The notes under the pieces were generated by a model that saw nothing but the letters and a program-made list of their open reading frames with translations, made no database searches and had not been told where the DNA came from. Shown here one piece after another: positions 59,501 to 64,000 of a DNA stretch of 64,000 bases (positions are counted from its first letter, which is position 1; each line of letters begins with the position of its first letter). The translations under genes were made by a program, and so were the position numbers. Source of the stretch: Haliclystus octoradiatus (lineage: Eukaryota; Cnidaria; Staurozoa; Stauromedusae; Haliclystidae); assembly GCA_916610825.1 (NCBI GenBank), contig OU744447.1:13065751-13129750 (forward strand), written 5' to 3'.

Positions 59501-61581
59501 CTCCGTATAAGCATGTATTTTCATGCCACTCGAAATCTAATTCTGAAAAATGTTGTGTTTCAAAATGATGTATTTGAATGTATGGCTTTCACTGTGATTG
59601 GACAGATCATATAAGTGTGAGGTTTTCTGTTCTGTGGATGTGTTGACAGATTTCAATTTCAATTTACTATGCTTTGTCAATGAATTGTTGGATTTTTGTA
59701 CATTTTTGTTGGAAAATATGAGTTATAGCAATCATCCAAAGTTCAAGAAACGTTTGAAACACAAATTGTAATGAGGTTCTCATAAAATAGACCTTTAAAT
59801 ACCACAGTAATATTTCTGGATTGTTACCTTCATAGATTTATAAGAGGGGCATTGAGCGCTTATATTTCAATTATTTTTTTGAAATTTTGAACTTATGGTT
59901 TTCTTACCCACTAGAATAATAAAATCGAGAATGAAATTCAACTTTCAAACTTTAATTTTAATTGGACCATTCTATACTGTACATACAGCTACGAATTATC
60001 AGCAAGTTGTGCTATTGACCAATGGAATGCAATAAAACAGACAACATTTCGTCTTTACGTGCCTTTCTGACAGATTTTAATCAAAGTAAAAGCTTCTTAA
60101 AGTGCAGATCTCCTGTAAATGGTTTGCTAGCGACTTGAATATAGCTAGACAACAGTATTTGTCAACCCACTAACCTGCAAGGCTGAGGGCAATCGAGACA
60201 TTGTAAGATTCCTTCTTCATAATCCGATTCAACTTTTTCAAGGCAGATATCTTAGAGAGAAATGAACTACATCACACATGAAGTTGCAGTTTGCCATGAG
60301 GGATTTCACAAAGATTGCCTGTATAGTGGTTTGAAGTAGAGTGCTAGCTGCAATTGAGTATTTTAGAGTAATAGCAGGTAAATCACTTTCAAGCTTATGA
60401 AGGCTAGTAATGCGACCTATATTGCTACTTTGTATAATACCATTACGCCATTTATAAGGACTACTGTGCTGAAACCAAAATTGATGGACGTATTAGCTTG
60501 TGAGACAACAGTAATGCCGATGATGAAGCTGTCTTGTGTCCAGCCTATCATCTATTACCAATATTATCATAAATACGTTCCTTGTACTTATTCCACATAG
60601 AAACTTGCTTGTATCACTTCATTAAATTATGATTACAAGATCAGAGAAGCCGGCGTTGAGAAGAATCCTGCAGACTCTCTGCAAAGGACACAAGTCCCGC
60701 CAAACCATCAAATTTAAGCAAAAACAAGTAAGCAGGACTTGTTGCCAGTCAACACTTATCTACACGTCTTGAAAGTCGACATTGAAGTCTTTTGAAAACA
60801 CTGGTTTTTGCTCTCGTGTAAGCATAGCCCTATCAAATCAAAATTCAAACCGATTGACAGAGCACTTTCAACTGTTAAAATACGTGTTGTAGAAGTCAGA
60901 ACTCTGTGATATATTCAGGCTTGACATATAATAAATATGTTCTCCTTTATCATTTGAAGCGAAAACTTTGAGGAAGCGACTTGTATCCATTTTTATCAAC
61001 ATTGTTTTGTGTCATAAAACTCACTCTATTTATTTTCTTTTCTTTTCTTTTTGTTTTGGATTAATCATTTATCCACAAACCGGGTAAGCTTGCAGCTTTT
61101 TTTCACCGGGGTGGTAGGCTAACTTGTTAGTAATTTTTGAAGCTTGTGTGCGTTTAATAGCCGGATGCCCTTCCTAACGCCAACCTTTAGTGCTCCGGCC
61201 AGGGATTGAACCCAAGACCCTGCGGGCCGTCGTCTAACGCCCTAGCTACTACACCAAGGCCGCACGGCCACTCGATCGTAGAGCATCGATCGTTCGTTTT
61301 ATGATATTTCACAACTCGTGAATAAAATCGGTAAGACGGGCATCCTTATACGAAGTAATCTCTATTTACCTCATACGAGATTTCCTATTACAATTGTGAA
61401 CATAAATATGATATAGAAGTAATTGACATCCAAAGAAACATTCAAATTAGGTATGAAAACATGGGCATTATACCTTACCCTGCTGATTTGTTTGGCAAAT
61501 CGGAAAATCTGATGGCAGCCAATAGCTTGTACAATTACATCTCTGCTCTTGTGTTTGCGCTAGGCAGTCATACCTACAAGT
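50584..61581 (-). CDS. DEG/ENaC family sodium channel subunit, paralog, last six exons
   Basis: Exons: 61581-61479, 60250-60175, 57136-57073, 55873-55833, 52560-52485, 50721-50584. Each has the same length and phase as exons 6-11 of the gene at 25102-45083, joining to 165 codons and a TAG. Seen: thumb Cys pattern CLAQTQEQRCNC and [37 protein letters not shown], then [14 protein letters not shown] and TM2 (residues [16 protein letters not shown]). The C-terminal tail is only a few residues. The 5' half, including TM1, should lie beyond the right edge; an equivalent of exon 5 was not found up to 64000. Likely co-assembles in or forms a trimeric sodium channel, by family knowledge. The spliced frame is open. 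Confidence 0.88.
51539..52160. mobile_element. ~620-bp element with ~27-bp TIRs
   Basis: GTTAGGGTCTTTGCATTA at 51548 and TAATGCAAAGACCCTAAC at 52134 are perfect 18-bp inverted repeats; similarity continues outward (TTTGAAAAT versus TTTAAAAAC). Short open frames inside (51704-51889, 51886-52122) have no recognised domain. In intron 10 of gene 2. Confidence 0.6.
52561..55832 (-). other. Intron 9 of DEG/ENaC gene 2
   Basis: Contains a pogo-like terminus near 53500-53582 and a possible 300-bp element between AAAGTGACCTTT (55041) and AAGGTCACTT (55329). No other exon was recognised. Confidence 0.5.
53500..53582 (-). mobile_element. Pogo/Tc1-like transposon end, single terminus
   Basis: Reading the minus strand, TACAGTGAAACCCCGTTAAT followed by GTCACGACGGTGGGCC and two GTGATATTAAG repeats resembles pogo/Tigger-like TIRs (CAGTnnAACCnCG type). 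No partner terminus was found. Confidence 0.4.
55874..57072 (-). other. Intron 8 of DEG/ENaC gene 2
   Basis: AT-rich, no feature recognised. Confidence 0.5.
58012..59969. mobile_element. ~1.96-kb inverted-repeat element, diverged arms
   Basis: The outer ends are TGGTCCAAATAAA and the complement of TGGTCCAATTAAA. Arms of about 200-290 bp (58012-58300 and about 59768-59969) align with gaps. Shared blocks include GATTTTATT, GCGCTCAATGCCC, AGAAATATTACTGTGG and ATGAGAACCT. The centre (about 58300-59768) has no recognised transposase. In intron 7 of gene 2. An old fold-back or non-autonomous DNA element. Confidence 0.6.
61080..61268 (-). mobile_element. tRNA-derived SINE
   Basis: On the minus strand the head is GCGGCCTTGGTGTAGTAGCT (box A-like) and GGTTCAATCCC (box B, 61202-61212), as for RNA polymerase III promoters. 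It continues into GGCGTTAGGAAGGGCATCCG, a core seen in SINEs of several animal phyla and in RTE-type LINE tails. It is not a tRNA gene: the body continues past the acceptor region and no 3' stem closes. In intron 5 of gene 2. Confidence 0.75.
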
Positions 61582-64000
61582 CTAATGAGTGAAACATGCT
61601 CCAATTATTGTTACTGTTTACATTGATTGCCAGTTTTGCCATATAGAGGTATGGTATGGATGGAACGTAGATACAAAGAAAATTGAATACAGCATTGACT
61701 GCGGTATATTACGTCAAGCATGTGATTCATAAGTTTGTAATTTGAATTTTTCTTCAAAAGAGTTCAGTGTATAAATGCAATAGCTCATATAATGACAGAG
61801 AAGCACAATCTTATTGCTTTGACATTTCAATTCAGTCCTGAAATAATCTAAAACATCAAATGAGTACCATCTAAGGATGGTGGATGCAAGGGTCCAGAGG
61901 GAATTGCATTGTGAGTAGCTTCGGCAGACTTTTGTGCATTGACAATCAAGGGCAATCTGTTACGAAATATGTTTAAGATGGCCAGCAGTGTCGAGGCTGA
62001 GATCAATAAAGAGCATTTAACATCGTCGTCACAGTCCTTTATAACGACGGTCTATCCAAAAAATTACCGTCATTAGTTATAGAGTGATTGATCAATCTAT
62101 ATAGTTGAAATAACGTTTATCGACAATTTATTATTTTGCATTGATTTACTTCCACCCTTTATCTATCTGATATTCAAATATTAATTAAATGGCAGAAATA
62201 ATGAAAGGTGAATACGTATGTGTTTTTACTTTTGTATTTTGTGTGGAAAAAGCACTAGTTATCATTTGCAAAGAACTACTTTGTCGAGGAGCTGTTTAAA
62301 ATCAGGCTCGAAGAAGAGAATATCAATCTATAGGAAGATTTTAACATAATTCTTTGTACAGTATGCACAGTATACAGTATTTCAATCCGCACTATTTTTT
62401 ATACAAAAGCATTACTATTTATCTCGCCTTATATTTTTGTATTTCCACTTTTTGGTATTGTTTTGTTTGCAATTAAAATTTGTATAAAAATTAACGAAAA
62501 GTATTGCCATCCCATGTACTCATTTTCTAATAACTCAGTTCTAATAACGCCCTTTTCACAAAGGATTCTAAGCAAAGCAATAAGTCTCCGCCATCTAAAA
62601 CATTTCCCAATATCTTAATCCGCTCATTACACCATTTAAAACTAGTGATAAGTTCAATTTTGATCTTCCTCATAATTGAAATCTGAAGCACTTTCAAGGT
62701 AGGTGACCATATGTGGGTGGAGCACAGCAGCTTTATAGGAAATCGCGTGATATTTGTTGCTGTCGTCATTCGGATATAAAACTCTCCAATAAATCTCATC
62801 GATAGCTTTGGTCTAACACCTTCGTTTGATGTTGCACAAATAGATTTGTGAAGCATCCTTTCAAAAGACAAATCGAATATATTTCTTCCAAGATTTTAAA
62901 ACGGGTGACTTTGAAAAATCAGAAACTGTTTAAAATGTAGTGCGTAGAAAACCGGCGATGAATCTTACTCGATTGATCCAGCAGCCTACTACTGTAGAAA
63001 ACTAGAAAAAGTGGAAACATGATCGCGAAAACAGTTCAAATTCTATCTGATTGATACTAAATTATCTATGTAAATATAAATTATTTAAATATTAATAGCA
63101 TGATCATTCCCATTAGCCCACTTATTACGCGATTTAAATTAGATAAAATGATAAAAATGAGATAGAATCATTGTGGCCACAGAAAATGCAACTATTTATT
63201 TAAGGATTCTCTGGTATGGTGTTGAAATGACTCTAGACAGTACGAAAGCTCGCACGAAATTCTGTAAACAGAACTTGTTTTTTGATACTACAAAATTGTG
63301 TCTGACTGGAAGTTATAACTTGCTGATGAAATTTTATTTTAGACATTTCTAAGGATAATGTTGGGGGATTTATTAACTTATTTTATGAATTAACATGCGA
63401 TGTATGTATTGTGTAATTTGGATCTGTAACACTACAGGCGGTGCGATGCGAGGGAGACATAGAAGACCCAGCAATTGTCCAAGTTAAGATAATAGTCATC
63501 CTCTCCACGAAGGATTGGAGGCAAGTCGCTCAACATGACTTCTAAACTTTTAAAACTTCTAAACTTCTAAATATCCACTGATATGCGATGCCGCAGTCAG
63601 ACTTCACATTAGACTATAGATGTACAACACATTAGGCAAAAATATTAATACATGATCACTATCAACTACATTTCTTTATGGATTTTTAAATATGAAAATT
63701 AATTGTCAACTGCTACAGTACTCAACTGCTTAATCGGTAACATGCTTTACTATGCTTTTTATGAATTGATTGAAAATGTCCCTTCTATTAGGAACAGCCA
63801 AAGTCCCCCGTATATAAAAAGACCAAAGCCAGTCAAAAAGAAAATTATTGTCCCATATCACTCACCCACATTTCTTATAAGGTAAAAGATTTTGCTGTTC
63901 CATACTCGCACCCTTTGCGGCCTCAACGACATTTTGCTTGTTCAGCAAGTCATGGATGACTGCTCCCGCTCACACTCTCTGGCTATCGTTCCAAATGATG
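61582..64000 (-). other. Presumed intron 5 of DEG/ENaC gene 2; unrecognised frames
   Basis: No equivalent of exon 5 was found. A 114-codon minus-strand open frame (62527-62871) is long for this AT-rich DNA but has no domain known to me. A plus-strand frame at 63703-63885 (PPYIKRPKPVKKKIIVPYHS) might be a transposon scrap. Neither is supported as a host gene. Confidence 0.4.

Noticed and set aside
61190-61268. Possible tRNA gene on the minus strand
   Set aside because: Box A and box B are present but the acceptor stem does not close and the sequence runs on into a SINE core (AAGGGCATCCG), so it is a SINE head.
62527-62871. 114-codon minus-strand open frame as an upstream exon of channel gene 2
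   Set aside because: It has none of the features expected of exon 5 or earlier (no FPxxxICN, CTWQG or QQxEY blocks) and no matching phase; left as unrecognised.

Overview
This is intron-rich, AT-rich animal DNA, not bacterial: there are no operons, and the genes are split by introns with GT...AG borders. The two host gene families recognised are metazoan: a DEG/ENaC amiloride-sensitive sodium channel family, and a thrombospondin type-1 (TSP1) domain protein. The transposon mix (CR1/Jockey-type LINEs, PIF/Harbinger, Mutator-like, Ty3/Gypsy, a tRNA-derived SINE, many MITEs and fold-backs) fits an invertebrate, perhaps marine; the phylum cannot be fixed from the sequence alone.

Layout. 1-3.2 kb: a decayed LINE. 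3.6-12.7 kb: a nested stack of DNA transposons between two 185-bp inverted repeats. It holds a 4.2-kb TIR element with a ~148-bp satellite, a near-perfect palindromic MITE, and a TA-type MITE split by a 4.0-kb PIF/Harbinger element that has both its Myb-like and transposase genes; a Mutator-type MITE sits inside the Harbinger. 15.05-21.0 kb (+): a two-exon remnant or 3' part of a secreted TSP1 gene with a second LINE in its intron. 22-24.1 kb: a 228-bp palindrome, a 76-nt hairpin and a GC-richer insert between 32-bp direct repeats. 25.1-45.1 kb (-): an intact DEG/ENaC gene, 11 exons and 508 codons, reconstructed by splice phase. Its introns carry a Gypsy element (intron 6), a RecQ-fragment-carrying Mutator-type element and another MITE (intron 4), and a decayed Mutator-like transposase (intron 3). 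45-48 kb: a 0.66-kb direct duplication that includes the first 30 or so codons of the DEG/ENaC gene, split by 1.7 kb that looks like an LTR-element relic. 48-50 kb: two large palindromes. 50.6-61.6 kb (-): the last six exons of a tandem DEG/ENaC paralog whose 5' exons lie beyond the right edge. Its introns hold more inverted-repeat elements and a SINE.

How it fits together. The two DEG/ENaC genes are a head-to-tail tandem pair on the minus strand with identical exon sizes and phases over the shared part. Their TM2 exon shares an 83-nt identical block while neighbouring exons have diverged, which suggests gene conversion or unusually strong constraint. Degenerate repeats following the stop codon were probably copied with the gene. 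Most of the rest is transposon-derived. The best leads are the duplicated first exon, the helicase fragment captured by a Mutator-type element, the satellite inside a TIR element, and several long hairpins.
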